Of a stretch of 64,000 nucleotides of DNA, positions 26,616 through 37,241 are shown piece by piece (the stretch's first letter is position 1; each line of letters begins with the position of its first letter). The notes beneath the pieces are model-generated. The model saw only the letters and a list, made by a program, of their open reading frames with translations. It was not told where the DNA came from and did no database searches. The stretch is from Piezodorus guildinii (Eukaryota > Arthropoda > Insecta > Hemiptera > Pentatomidae): the NCBI GenBank assembly GCA_023052935.1, contig CM041295.1, positions 107,076,711 through 107,140,710 on the forward strand. Reading direction: 5' to 3'. Both the position numbers and the translations under genes were made by a program.

Positions 26616-29389
26616 ATGACTAGTATCCCAAATATCTGCCACGTCAACTCCCAATCCTTACCCGCTCATTATGATGAATTTCTTCAATACTTTACCCAGA
26701 ACTTTTACCATATAATTGCAGTATCAGAAACTTGGCTAAAACCCTACATTCCCTCCTCTTCTATTTCCTTACACGACCACTTCTTCTTACGTCATGACCG
26801 TTTAGGCCGCACTGGCGAAGGCGTCAGTCTCTATGTACACAATAGCCTAAAATCCCGTTATCCTAGATGTCTCAACCCCATCCGATCATCCTCATATTGA
26901 ATTTATTATCCTTGAAATTATTTGTAACAATCATCCTCTCTTATTTGCAGTAGTGTATCGCCCTCCTTTAGTTCTGTTTGACGCTGCTTTTGAAACCACC
27001 CTCTACAATTACGTTCCTCTCTATAACAATATTATAATCTCCGGCGACCTCAACACCAATTTCCTTTCCAACTCCAATGACAAACTGTACCTCGAAAATC
27101 TCTTCTTTTCCCTTAATCTTTTCATCGTACCTTTCTCATCCACCCATCATACTCGTTGTTCAGATACCTGGCTCGACCTTCATGTAATTGATTCAGCACA
27201 TAACCTCCTCTCTTCATCTCAATTACCAGTCCCATTCTTATCCTGTCATGACCTAATACATATATCATACGATATCCAAACTCCAGCAATCCTTCCTAAA
27301 ACTACAACTTTCCGTAATATCAACTCCCTTACTCGTGAAATCATCCAATCCGATCTTGAAGTCCTAAATTGGGGCGATATATATTCATGTACATCTATAG
27401 ATTCAATGGTCGATATCCTCACCTCTAACCTTATCAGTATCCTTGACAAACATGCTCCCCTCAAAACCTGCACCTTCCGCCACCGCCCTGCTCCTTGGAT
27501 GAGTCCAGAAATAAAAGACTTACAAAAGAGGCATGAGACTGCCCGTAGACGCTTTAGACGTACTAGACTGACGGAAGACTATCAAGCATTCAGGTCACTC
27601 CGCAATCTGACTCAGGCAACCATCAGACAAGCAAAATCTAACTACTTTCACGAAACTCTCTCCTCTGCTCCCGATTCAAAATCAAAATGGCAACTCCTTC
27701 GCCAACTATCTCTTTGCAAATCCTCTTCCTCACCATCATATCAAGCCACACCAGATGAATTAAATATATATTTTTCATCTTCCTCCTCTGATAATCATTC
27801 TCCACATTCTTCCGACTTTTCTTCAGTTACCTCATTTAATCCAGATAATTTTTATTTTTCCGATATCACACCAACTGACCTTATCTCCTCTGTAATGAAA
27901 TCCCATACCAACTCTATTGGATTTGATGGAATACCCGTTAAATTATTAAAATTATGCCTTCCCGAAATCCTACCAGTTCTTCTATTCATATATAATTTTT
28001 CCCTCCAAAATTCTATATTTCCATCTACTTGGAAAAAAGCAATAGTCCATCCTATCAATAAAACCTCTAATCCTACATCCCCTAAAGACTATCGCCCAAT
28101 TTCCATTCTATCTAACCTTTCCAAGCCCTTAGAAAGAATAGTTCAATCTCAATTATCTAATTTCCTTGAAAAGTCTAATCTTCTTGATCCTCTCCAATCC
28201 GGTTTTCGACCTGGCTTTTCCACACAATCTGCTCTCCTCAAAATCACCAGCGACATACATACTGCTATGGATGAAAAGAAACTGACTGTACTAATACTTC
28301 TAGACTTTTCAAAAGCTTTTGATACTATGGACCACTTCATTCTTCTCTCCAAACTACAACCCCTATCCTTTTCCAACAGCACTATTCGTTGGTTTCACTC
28401 ATTTCTCTCTGGTAGAACCCAAGCTGTCACCATTTCTAATCATACTCTATCTTCCTTTCTTGCCCTTTCGGCAGGTGTGGCCCAGGGTTCAAGTATATCT
28501 CCTCTCCTTTTTAACTCCTATATCAATGACCCAACTCTATCCATCATTGCTCCCACCATTTGTACGCTGATGATTTCCAGGTCTACCTATCCTTCTTCCC
28601 CTCTGTGACACAAGTAGCATTTTCGAAGATTCAGGACCTGGATAGAATCAGCGCCTGGGGAAATCTGAATAAACTCAAGTTAAATGCCAGGAAGACGCAA
28701 GCAATAGTAATAGGTTCCAATTCCCTTATCAAATCTAATTCCAAATTTCCAAATCTAATCCTTAATAATTACCCAATTACGTTCAGTTCCAGTGTAAAAA
28801 ACCTAGGTATCACCATCGACCAATCCCTCTCCTGTAAACCCCATATTGCCCAAATCTCCCGAAAAACAATAAGTACTCTTAAATTTTTCCATCGCTCCCG
28901 TTATCCCCTTCCCCTATCCACTCATAAGCTCCTCGTATCCTCACTCATTTTCCCCCACTTTGACTATTGTTGTGCGGTGTATGACGGCCTCCCTGCTGTG
29001 CTTGAGGACAGACTAAAGCGCATTATGAACATATCCTTAAGATTTGTCTTCGGTACTTGAAGGAGGTCCCATGTTACCCACTTATACGGTGAATTAAAGT
29101 GGCTCCTCCCTCAACCCGCAGACAATATTTCCTGGGATCATACCTCTACCAAACTATTAACTCCCAGCATCCTTCCTACATCCACAGTCTCCTTCAATTT
29201 AAATCCTCAATCCAATGTCTTGAAACTAGATCGGACATTCTGACCTTTACCTTCCAACCCACAGAACCAAAACTTTCCATCGTTCCTTCATTGTTCGCTC
29301 TACCACACTATGGAATTCTCTACCAATCCATATCCGCCATGCTGCCTCTTTATCCTCATTCAAATCCCAACTTCATTCATCCCAAATAG
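26616..29389 (+). pseudogene. LINE ORF2: endonuclease and reverse transcriptase
   Basis: APE endonuclease N-terminus: ICHVNSQSLPAHYDEFLQYF, then AVSETWL, with IISGDLNTNF after a frameshift near 26890. RT occupies 27900-28700: SIGFDGIPVKLLKLCLPEIL, DYRPISILSNLSKPLERIVQ, motif A ILLDFSKAFDTMDH and AQGSSISPLLF, where GVPQG has become GVAQG. After a frameshift at about 28560-28600 comes YADDFQVYLSFF. The C-terminal domain continues to 29060 (NLGITIDQSLSCKPH, LIFPHFDYCCAVYDG) and, after another break, 29099-29389. Three frame disruptions mean no active enzyme. Similarity to 20880-23095 marks related but distinct families. Confidence 0.9.
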
Positions 29390-29966
29390 AGGATCAGCAA
29401 ACGTGATATGTCAATTCTATCTAGAAATCTACATTGAATGAATGAAGATTACTGTCTACCGCTCAAATTTTAATTTGCTTATGTTTAACTAGAATTTTAT
29501 TTTCTCAGAAGATAAAGTTTAGAAGATATATATATTTTTTTTATTAGTTTCTTTTTTTATTTCTTATGTATAGTATTTTTCCTCAATGCAAATAATTGTA
29601 ATTTTAATATAATCATTGTAAATAATAATTAATCATGTTTTTTTTTTTTGTATGTTGCCAGACATAGTATATATTCAAATTGTACATACTGTTATTCTTA
29701 GGGCACCTAGTCCCAGAATAAATTTTTTTTTCTATTCTATTCTATTCTATTCTACTATACTCTTCCAGTAGAAAAAAATGGTCTGTTCTAATTGTTTTCT
29801 AAATCTATGAGGCATTTGAAAACATTGATACAGATAAACATTTAATTGTAAAAAGGAATACATGCTTGTTATATTAAAACAAATTAATATATATTTTATC
29901 ATTATTATTATTGTTATCCAATAATTCATAGAGATGTCAATGCAAAATAGAATAAAATATACTTAC

Positions 29967-30086
29967 TTTCGATAGCTAAAGCTCATATCAGGAGGTAATC
30001 CAGGTAGAAAACAAAGCAAAGGTACTACAATGCATATCACAGTAATTACCTGTATAATAGAAGATATCACTGAGCATGAATCATTC
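29967..30086 (-). CDS. APMAP/hemomucin-like protein, exon a (membrane anchor)
   Basis: Most 5' exon found. The acceptor TTTGTTTGTAG precedes G AAT GAT TCA and a strong donor GTAAGT follows CGA AA. The 120-nt exon encodes NDSCSVISSIIQVITVICIV and VPLLCFLPGLPPDMSFSYR. A hydrophobic stretch of about 20 residues fits the N-terminal signal anchor of APMAP-like type II membrane proteins, and LPGLPPD(M/T)SF is typical just after it in insect members. The exon starts in phase 2, so at least one upstream coding exon with the initiator ATG is missing. I found no convincing candidate between 30.1 and 45 kb. Confidence 0.88.
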
Positions 30087-31750
30087 CTACAAACAAACGA
30101 AATGTTATTAAATATTAAGTGAAAATGTACATTCAGTAAGCATTCAGACACTTATTTCTAAAAAGTATTAAAAAACATTTTGTACGAAATTGAGTTTTTT
30201 CAAATATTTATATTCTATTCATTTAGGTTTATAGATATCAGTCATCCTATTTCATCATAAAAACATTCAGCTCCTTTAATATAGCCTTTAAAAATTGTAA
30301 TACTTTCCAAAAGATAATAATTAAAAATTAAATATCACTTTAATCATATTAAAATATTTTCTTCCATAACATGAAAATACAGAAACTATTAATATACTAA
30401 AAAACAACAAAAAAAAAAAAAAAACTAGATTTGAATGCATAAATAATTAAATAAATTGGTTCAATATTAATGTAAGATTTCAGCTTTCCTGAAATAGATA
30501 TTGTACCTATAAGAAATTATCATCTAAGTTGTGATCCTCAGCTCAGCTAAGCCATCCTCAGCCTCATCCTCAGCTAAGCCAAATATTCCACCATACCCAG
30601 CCACTCCTACCTTTTATATTTTTCATAGCTTAGCAGTAAAAAACTAAGTGGAGGTAATTTTTACTTATCAGGTTCATTGTTTTAATTACTATTTCTTGTC
30701 CTTTTCCAATCCAATTATGGTAAACAGGACAGATTAACATACAAGTAACCAAAGTAGCTCAATTCGAACTGCCACCATTTGACTCAAAGACACTAACCAA
30801 CACCGCACCTCAACTCCCAAGGTCACCATAGCTCTCATATACTTTAATATATGCATCACGGCACTATCCTCAATGAATAGGCAAATCAAAATTTTGTATT
30901 TAAAGTTGTGAGTCCAATCCAGGATGATAAGATAAGTACAGGTTCCAAAGAAAATATTGACAAAAGTGATACACTCCACTAGGAGAATTATGAAGCTAAA
31001 CTGAGCACCCAGGGAGATGGTTGATTTTTGTGACATAAATTGAATAAATGATGTCCAAAAAAAAAAAAAAAAAAATGAATAGCAGAAGTGCTTTGAGCTG
31101 AGGTAATTTCTCTTTATCCTTTGCTAATATTAGTGTCATTTTATCTGGTGAGCTAAAAGTAGAGTAGCATGGTCTTTTGTTTAGGTAAAATGCTAAGGCC
31201 TATACTATATAGGTCATGCACCTTCTAAAATACTCCTGTGCATATCAAGGAGGAAAAGAACAAAACAAAAAATTGTAACTGTTTACAGGATATTTCAACA
31301 GAATTAATCTTTAATAGGTATGGACAATATACAGATTGCTTAAAGCTAGCCTGGAAAATAATCATTAAATTCCAAGAATAAATGTTGTTTTTGGGGAAAG
31401 ATACAAAATTATTAAAACTTAGTACATAAATATAACTCATGATCAAATTAGAAAAAAAAAGGTACTAATATAAAAAATTAAATGCTACTAGTCAATTTTT
31501 ATATGTTATCAGTTTAATATCGTTTTATATCAATACAAAAATTTAATAGTGAACATAACTAAGGAGACACCACCTTAATATTTATCAAACTAACCTTTTT
31601 CCATCAGGCATGATTGTAAGAGATAGGGTACGATGAAATGACAGATTTCAAATACCCCACGATATTCAAATTCTAAAATTTCATACCTTCCGAATGTAAT
31701 TAAACCAAAGAAGTAGTAATCTTAGTTCTTGTAAAGATTTCTGGGAACAG
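30087..31750. other. APMAP 5' intron or upstream region, nothing recognised
   Basis: AT-rich sequence with poly(A) near 30408 and 31055. The minus-strand ORF 30734-31036 is hydrophobic in part but lacks splice or family support. A CCTCAGCTAAGCC-type word repeats near 30537-30580. The first APMAP exon may lie here or beyond but is not identifiable by eye. Confidence 0.45.
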
Positions 31751-31751
31751 T

Positions 31752-34344
31752 AACTTAGATAAATTCTTTATTATTCTGGGACAAGTCCCTTTGGAATAAC
31801 ATCGACATAACATATAAATAGGACTTTAGAGTCTTAGAGCAATTAATTATTTATAAACAATTTAACTAAAACTAACAGAAAACAGACAGACATACGCAAA
31901 TATGTTGAAAATAGAATAAAATAGAGTCAATTACAATTGAGACGTTGATTTCCAAAAGGTACTATATCCACTTTAGAGAATTTTACAGGAAACGCAAAAA
32001 TCTGTCATTTATTTATTATTGGCCTAATTTACGTGACTCTTTTTTTATTAAAATCAAAAGTTGATTTATAAAGGTGCTACCAACTCATTTTTCCAAATTA
32101 TTGCACTTTTCCGATGACTTTTAAACAATATAATATGGATTTAGTACTTTTTGGAACGAAACATGGATATAGTACTTTTTGGAACGAATTAAAAGGGATA
32201 TAGTACTTTTTGGAAGAATATAACGCAAGGTAAGTTGGTAACAGTCACTATAACCTTCCTGATCCAACATTGCCGATAACTAACGTCTTTATATCGTTAA
32301 TTACTAAGTTATGTATATTTCCTTATTCTCCCTCTGAGAAACATCTTTCTTTGTTGGTTAATTACATTGATTATCTATTATTCATAAAGAAAGTGAATAT
32401 TCAAAGGACAATATATCTATTTATGGCACTATAATAAGAAAGTATGTAATTATGAAGTTTGTTTTGAACTTGTATTTACTATTTGTGTGAATTTAGCAAA
32501 TTTAATTATATTATTAACGACGTGTATACAATATTTAACCATAGATACTGATAAATAATAACTTTTGAGCTTTTATTTTACATAAAAAAATCGACTACTA
32601 AGTTAGATCAGGCGCGGATTTTCTTCACATATTTAGCAAGTTCGTGGAATGCTAATTCCAACTATTTGCTGCATAAAATACCATTATTCTATTAAAATGT
32701 GAGTTTCTGAAAAATTTTAAACCAAATTTATGTTGCTGCAAGAAGAAATACTATGAAAAAACTTAATTTAATTGACAACCTAAAAGAACCAAAGCGACGC
32801 AACTAAGTTGTTTCAAATAGCCTAAAAACTGATTATTAGGTTAAAACCAGTGATCAAAATAATAGCGGTGATTCAAGACGTGCTCAATGAACCAATAAAA
32901 ATGCATAAAATGATGAAAACAATAAATTAATGGTGATATATTACGGGATTAGTTGCTTCTGCCGTATATTTGGAAATATAGTACCTTTTGGAAGGAAATG
33001 AAGGGAAAGGTTATATCTGTTTACATAGGATATAGTACCTTTTGGAACGAAACATGGATATAGTACCTTTTGGAATGAAATAAAATGTGGATTTAGTACC
33101 TTTTGGAATGAAATGAAATTTTTAAAGACTTTTTTTAAGGATTTTTATGTTTCTTGGATAAAATTTGATGACGGATTTAGATAAAACCAAACCATTAGAA
33201 TACAAATATGTGAAAATATCAACTTTGAAAAAAATGTCCTTTAGTACCTTTTGGAAATCAACGTCTCAATTTTGTTCTGACTGGATGGTCATGAGATGAA
33301 TGAAGAAGCGGGATTTGAATGTAGGAAGAGAGTTGGAGTGACGGATAGAAAGAGGAATAGAATTCCATAGGATTGAGGATCGGATAAGGAACGATCTGTC
33401 AAAATGTGCAGATTGGTAGGCCATCGTGTATAAATCTGAAGGCCTAGAGCGTGTACAGCGGGAATGGACAGAGGATTTGAATTTTAAAAGGTTGAAAATA
33501 TATATTGACGACGGGATTGGATAACTTGGTATAGGAATGATGCAAGGAAATACTTCCGACAAATGGAAGCATAAAGCCACTTCAACTCGCTATAAAATTC
33601 GGAGACGGAGGTGTGCCTCGGGACCTCGAAGATAAATCGAACAAAGCAATTAATTAGGCATTTTTTTAGTCCCAGAAACACAACGGTACAGCAGTAGTCG
33701 AAGTGGGGGAATATTAGAGAGGTAACGAGGAGCTTCCGGGTTTCATATGGGAATAGGTGACGAAGTGAATTCAGTCGCTTTAAGGTGAAAAAGGTGCGGC
33801 GGGAAATTTCGGAAATATGGTTCTTGAAAGAGAGGGTTTGATCAAAGGTTACTCCCAGATTCCTGACGGTCGGATAAAACTTTATAGGGTTACCATTTAG
33901 GAAGAGGGTTAGGATATGTGGAACAGTTTTCAAGAAGTGATGGGATCCTATTACAATGGCTTTTGTTTTTTCAATATTTAGTTTTAGTTTGTTGACTACA
34001 GCCCAGTGACTTATTCGATCTAAGTCCTTTTGTAGTCTTTTTGTTGCTGGTAATAGGTCGGGAGGTGGAAAGGAAAGGTAAATTTGAAAATCGTCTGCAT
34101 AGAGGTGGTATTTAGAGTGATTAATATGGAGAGGCAGGTCATTAATATAAATAGCAAATAGGGTAGGAGATAGAGACATCCCCTGTGGGACACCGCAGGA
34201 AAGGGGCAAGGTTGAGGATGGGGGCTGGTCTGGCACTACTACGTACTGAGAACGATCGGAGAAAAAGGATTGAAACCAGCGCAAAGCACTGTTGGATACT
34301 GGAAGATTTTGGAGTTTGGTAAGAAGGATGGTATGGTCAACTTA
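31752..34344 (-). mobile_element. CR1/L2-like LINE, 5'-truncated, split by TIR element
   Basis: Reverse-orientation LINE close to the 20880-23095 family. The 3' UTR (31758-31934, ending on the element strand CAGAATAATAAAGAATTTA) and the coding part (33272-34338) are separated by the 1337-bp TIR element. The coding part has SQYVVVPDQPPSSTLPLSCG, VPQGMSLSPTLFAIYINDLP, HLYADDFQIYLSFPPPDLLP (catalytic YADD) and LIFPHFDYCCTV, with a frameshift near 33500-33580. The frame now stops at a TGA supplied by the inserted TIR. AACTTA at 31752 and 34339 may be the target duplication. Confidence 0.85.
31935..33271. mobile_element. Unnamed TIR element, copy 2 (1337 bp)
   Basis: Same length as copy 1 (23355-24691), with only scattered substitutions, for example AACGCAAAAA for AATGCAAAAA and TGCTCAATG for TGATAAATG. 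TIRs AATTGAGACGTTGATTTCC... are intact. It sits in the 3' part of a reverse LINE, so the site before insertion can be inferred: element-strand ...GAACAAAATT joined to GTAATTGAC, with one AATT. That agrees with AATT target duplication. The near identity of the two copies implies recent movement or a recent duplication. Confidence 0.9.
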
Positions 34345-34489
34345 AAACCACAACTTTAAAAAGTAGTTATGTCGGAAAACTTAAAAGAAACATTGGAACG
34401 AACTACGAAGGGCATTTCATAAGAAATAAATATTTTAAAAAGAAAATTTCTATACAAACGTCCATAGATTATGGAAATATGATCTCATA

Positions 34490-34694
34490 AAGCAAAATCA
34501 TTAGCCAAATAACCGAAAAGTATATTGTTTTTATAAAATATCCGATTAATAAAGTAAAAGTACAAGAATCAATCAGTGTCAAAAGTATTCGGAAATTACA
34601 ATATCCTGTTATTTACTGGTTTCAAATGTTCCTATCCCCTTAAATACCAAGCATAATTTTATGTTCAAAACAATTTTCCTTCCCTATGTAACTC
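34490..34694 (+). mobile_element. Tc1-like relic, left part (split by Gypsy)
   Basis: ATAACCGAAAAGTATATTGT ... CAGTGTCAAAAGTATTCGGA ... GGTTTCAAATGTTC ... ATTTTATGTTCAAAACAATT closely parallels 61885-62060. GTGTCAAAAGTATTCGGA resembles Tc1-type terminal repeats. The match is interrupted exactly where the Gypsy LTR starts and resumes at 39822. Confidence 0.7.
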
Positions 34695-34864
34695 TGTTGT
34701 AAAATCATTGAAGAATTTACTACCAATTTAATAAAGGTTTTAATTAACAAAAACATCGCTTACAAATACATACATAACTAATTCAAATGTGATACATTAA
34801 AAACAACAAAAAACCTCTCTCAATTTAAATGAACATATGATTAAGGTAATTATTCATCCGCTCA
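34695..34864 (-). repeat. Gypsy 3' LTR
   Basis: Starts TGTTGTAAAATC and ends CATCCGCTCA on the plus strand. Apart from a few substitutions it matches the two halves of the other LTR. TACATACATAACT inside it is the site that, in the 5' LTR, received the LINE. Confidence 0.92.
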
Positions 34865-35195
34865 CTTACCCCTCACTAAAAAGTGACATAGTCCTTGAGG
34901 TAAGCAGGAGGTCGTTTTTCACGGCTAGGACGATTTACTGTCGACGGGCTTCCTCCTATGCCCATGTCTTGGGCCAAATCTTCTTCAGTTTTCTCATCTA
35001 CCGTCGGAGGGTCTACCATAGTAGTCTTAGAATTGTTTTCTAAAACTGGAGTTTCTTTGGTATAATTTCCTGGTCTTATCAAGGAATCACCAGGAGGAGC
35101 CAAGTGTCGAGTTGAAACGGTTGTCACTCGACCATCAGGGAATTTGCATAATCAAGATTAGATTCCAGCAGTTCCAGAGGGTCGTATTTGGTAGC

Positions 35196-36410
35196 TCAAA
35201 TATGGTTTTTAATTAGCACTGGTCCAGGTTTAGTCAACCATGTCAGTATAGAGCAACCGTTGAACGACCGTCGCGGATAATTGAACATGCGATCATGTGG
35301 TTTGGCGTTTGTGGAGGTGCAAAGAAGAGACCTTATGGAGTGAAGTGCCATATCAAGTACATCTTCCCACTGCTCAGCATTCTTACCCAACGTCCTAGGA
35401 GCCAACATAATACTCTTCCAGATAATACCATTGTATTTTTTTGCTTGCCCGTTGCCTTGCGGGTTATATGTGGTTGTTCTATTGGTAGCCACACCATGAG
35501 AAGTTAAAACTAATTTAAGATCTATCGACATGAAGGAACTTCCTTGATCCGAATGGACGTATGCTGGTGTGCCAAAGAGAGCAAAGTTTGGTCAAGTGCA
35601 TAATTACAATCTTGGCTGAGGTATCCACGCTAGGAAAGGCAAAGGGAAACCTCGAGAATTCATCAACAACCGTAAGTATGTATTTGTTTCTCGATACAGA
35701 AGGAAGAGGGCCTTTAAAGTCTAGATTGATGCTTTCGAAAGGAGACGTAGCTTTGATAAGGTGTCCAGCATGAGAAAGTAGCGTGGCTTTAATTCTGCAC
35801 ATACCGAACATGCTTGTGTGATTTTTCTTACATCTTCCAAAGAGTAAGGGAGATTCTTTGCTCTAACCCAATGTGACATCCTAGTTATTCCTGGATGGCA
35901 AAGAGAGTTGTGTAATGTTTGGAGATCTATTATAGAATTAGCGACAGCACTTATTCTTAAAAGGGTGTCAGCAGAGGAATTTTGTTTACCAGGGCGATAG
36001 CTTATATCAAATTTGAAGCAAGATAGCTCCAACCGCCATCTCAAAATTTTCTCATTTTTAATTTTGCTGTTGTGCTGCTGGTCAAACATAAAAGAAACAG
36101 ATCGTTGATCTGTAAGGATTGTAAAAGGTCTGCCAACGAGATAATGGCACCAGTATCTTAGAGATTCTACTATTTCGTACGCTTCTTTTTCAATGGAAGA
36201 GTGTTGCAATTCTGATTTGTTAAGCATCCTTGAAAAGAAGGCAACTGGTCGCCCCATTTGACCAGTATGGAAAGCAGCTGTCGAGTTGGCAAGCAAGTTA
36301 GTTGTAGCAGATGACTGGGTGGCTAGGTTTTTATTTCCGTTCCGATTTGGATTTCGTTTCGATCGTGATCGACAGGCGCGTTTCCAGTGACTAATTTTTC
36401 CACATTTCAT
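35196..36410 (-). pseudogene. Gypsy gag-pol remnant: zinc knuckle, RNase H, integrase
   Basis: Frame 35721-36410 begins in the CCHC zinc-knuckle region (MKCGKISHWKRACRSRSKRN) and runs without a stop into RNase H (GRPVAFFSRMLNKSELQHSS, EKEAYEIVESLRYWCHYLVG, FTILTDQRSVSFMF). Next comes the integrase HHCC zinc module (LHNSLCHPGITRMSHW ... ACSVCAELKP). After a frameshift the catalytic core follows at 35515-35811 (FESINLDFKGPLPSVSRNKY, LTVVDEFSRFPFAF) and 35196-35531 (SHGVATNRTTTYNPQGNGQA). Protease and RT are absent, joined out in frame near 36270. The pol end (REKRPPAYLKDYV) is at 34876-34950. Confidence 0.88.
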
Positions 36411-36563
36411 GCACGCCGAATCCTTGGCTGGGCATGATGATTTAGGATGCCAGTTTGATCCACAAAAGTAACATTGTTTGGAGGTTACATCTATAGTACC
36501 ATCTTCGTTTCCGATTTCAGTGGCAGCAGTGGGCGAATAAAATCCTGAATAAGATGCTGATTG

Positions 36564-37072
36564 CTATTCAGCTAACTCTAGAGCTCTGGATTGCTTATAT
36601 GCTTCTTCTAAATTTAGTTTAGAATTTTCTAATAACCTTCTCTTGATACGAGCATTAGATAGACCTGTAATAAAAGCATCCCTCACATAATCATTTTTAT
36701 TTTCTTCGGCAGAAACAGCCTTGAAATTGCAACTTTTACTTAATTGCTTTAATATTTGAAGATATTGATTGATTGATTCTCCAGATTGTTGGCCTCTGGT
36801 TGCTAAGCAATGTCTTGCGTACATCTCATTCTTAGGCTTAATGTAAAGTGCTTCAAGAGCAGCTACGGCAGCATCGAAAGTCGTGACCTCACTAATATAT
36901 TCATAAATATTAGGTGCAATATAATTTATCAAAAGTTCTAACTTACCCGTGTCATCGATCTTTTTCACATGCCTCAGAAAGTTGTCGAAGGTCTTTTTCC
37001 AATGAGTCCACTGTTTGCTGTCACTGCAGCGGGGTCCGTTTCAAAACGTTCCGGTCGTAGATACTTGTCCAT
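36564..37072 (-). pseudogene. Gypsy gag remnant
   Basis: The start ATG at 37072 gives MDKYLRPERFETDPAAVTA, a typical start for gag of this Gypsy group. After a frameshift near 37020 the frame 36564-36968 carries the capsid-like helical part (LELLINYIAPNIYEYISEVT, ARHCLATRGQQSGESINQYL, DYVRDAFITGLSNARIKRRL). CCHC knuckles follow toward 36400. It would form the RNA-binding particle protein, but the frame is broken. Confidence 0.85.
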
Positions 37073-37156
37073 CTTCACTCTTGTCGAAGTAAAGATATTA
37101 ACTGAGTAGTGGTCCCTTTAAAGACCTTCTCTTTAATAAGTTTTTGTTAGTTAAAT

Positions 37157-37241
37157 TGTTGTAAAATCATTGAAGAAATTACTACCAATTTAATAAAGGT
37201 TTTAATTAACAAAAACATCGCTTAAAAATACATACATAACT
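37157..37241 (-). repeat. Gypsy 5' LTR, first part (rest at 39736-39821)
   Basis: Matches 34695-34780 of the 3' LTR and stops at TACATACATAACT, where a LINE was inserted. The second part resumes at 39736 with AATATAAATGTGATACATTA and ends CATCCGCTCA at 39821. The joined length is 171 bp against 170 bp for the intact LTR. Confidence 0.9.

Larger units (their letters stand above)
25690..29760 (+). mobile_element. Two-ORF LINE, nearly complete, inactivated
   Basis: It contains the 3' part of ORF1 (25690-26223), a 390-bp spacer and ORF2 (26616-29390), then a 3' UTR ending CCCAGAATAAATTT and a (TTCTA)n tail at about 29728-29756. The beginning AATATGGAGAACTTAGTTTTGA is shared with the fragment at 47552-47575, where a PHD-like ORF1 start precedes it, so this copy has lost its ORF1 N-terminus. 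It is more GC-rich than the surrounding intron. ORF2 is broken in three places. Confidence 0.9.

Noticed and set aside
34837..35773. Plus-strand ORFs of 68-70 aa
   Set aside because: Antisense to the Gypsy integrase region.
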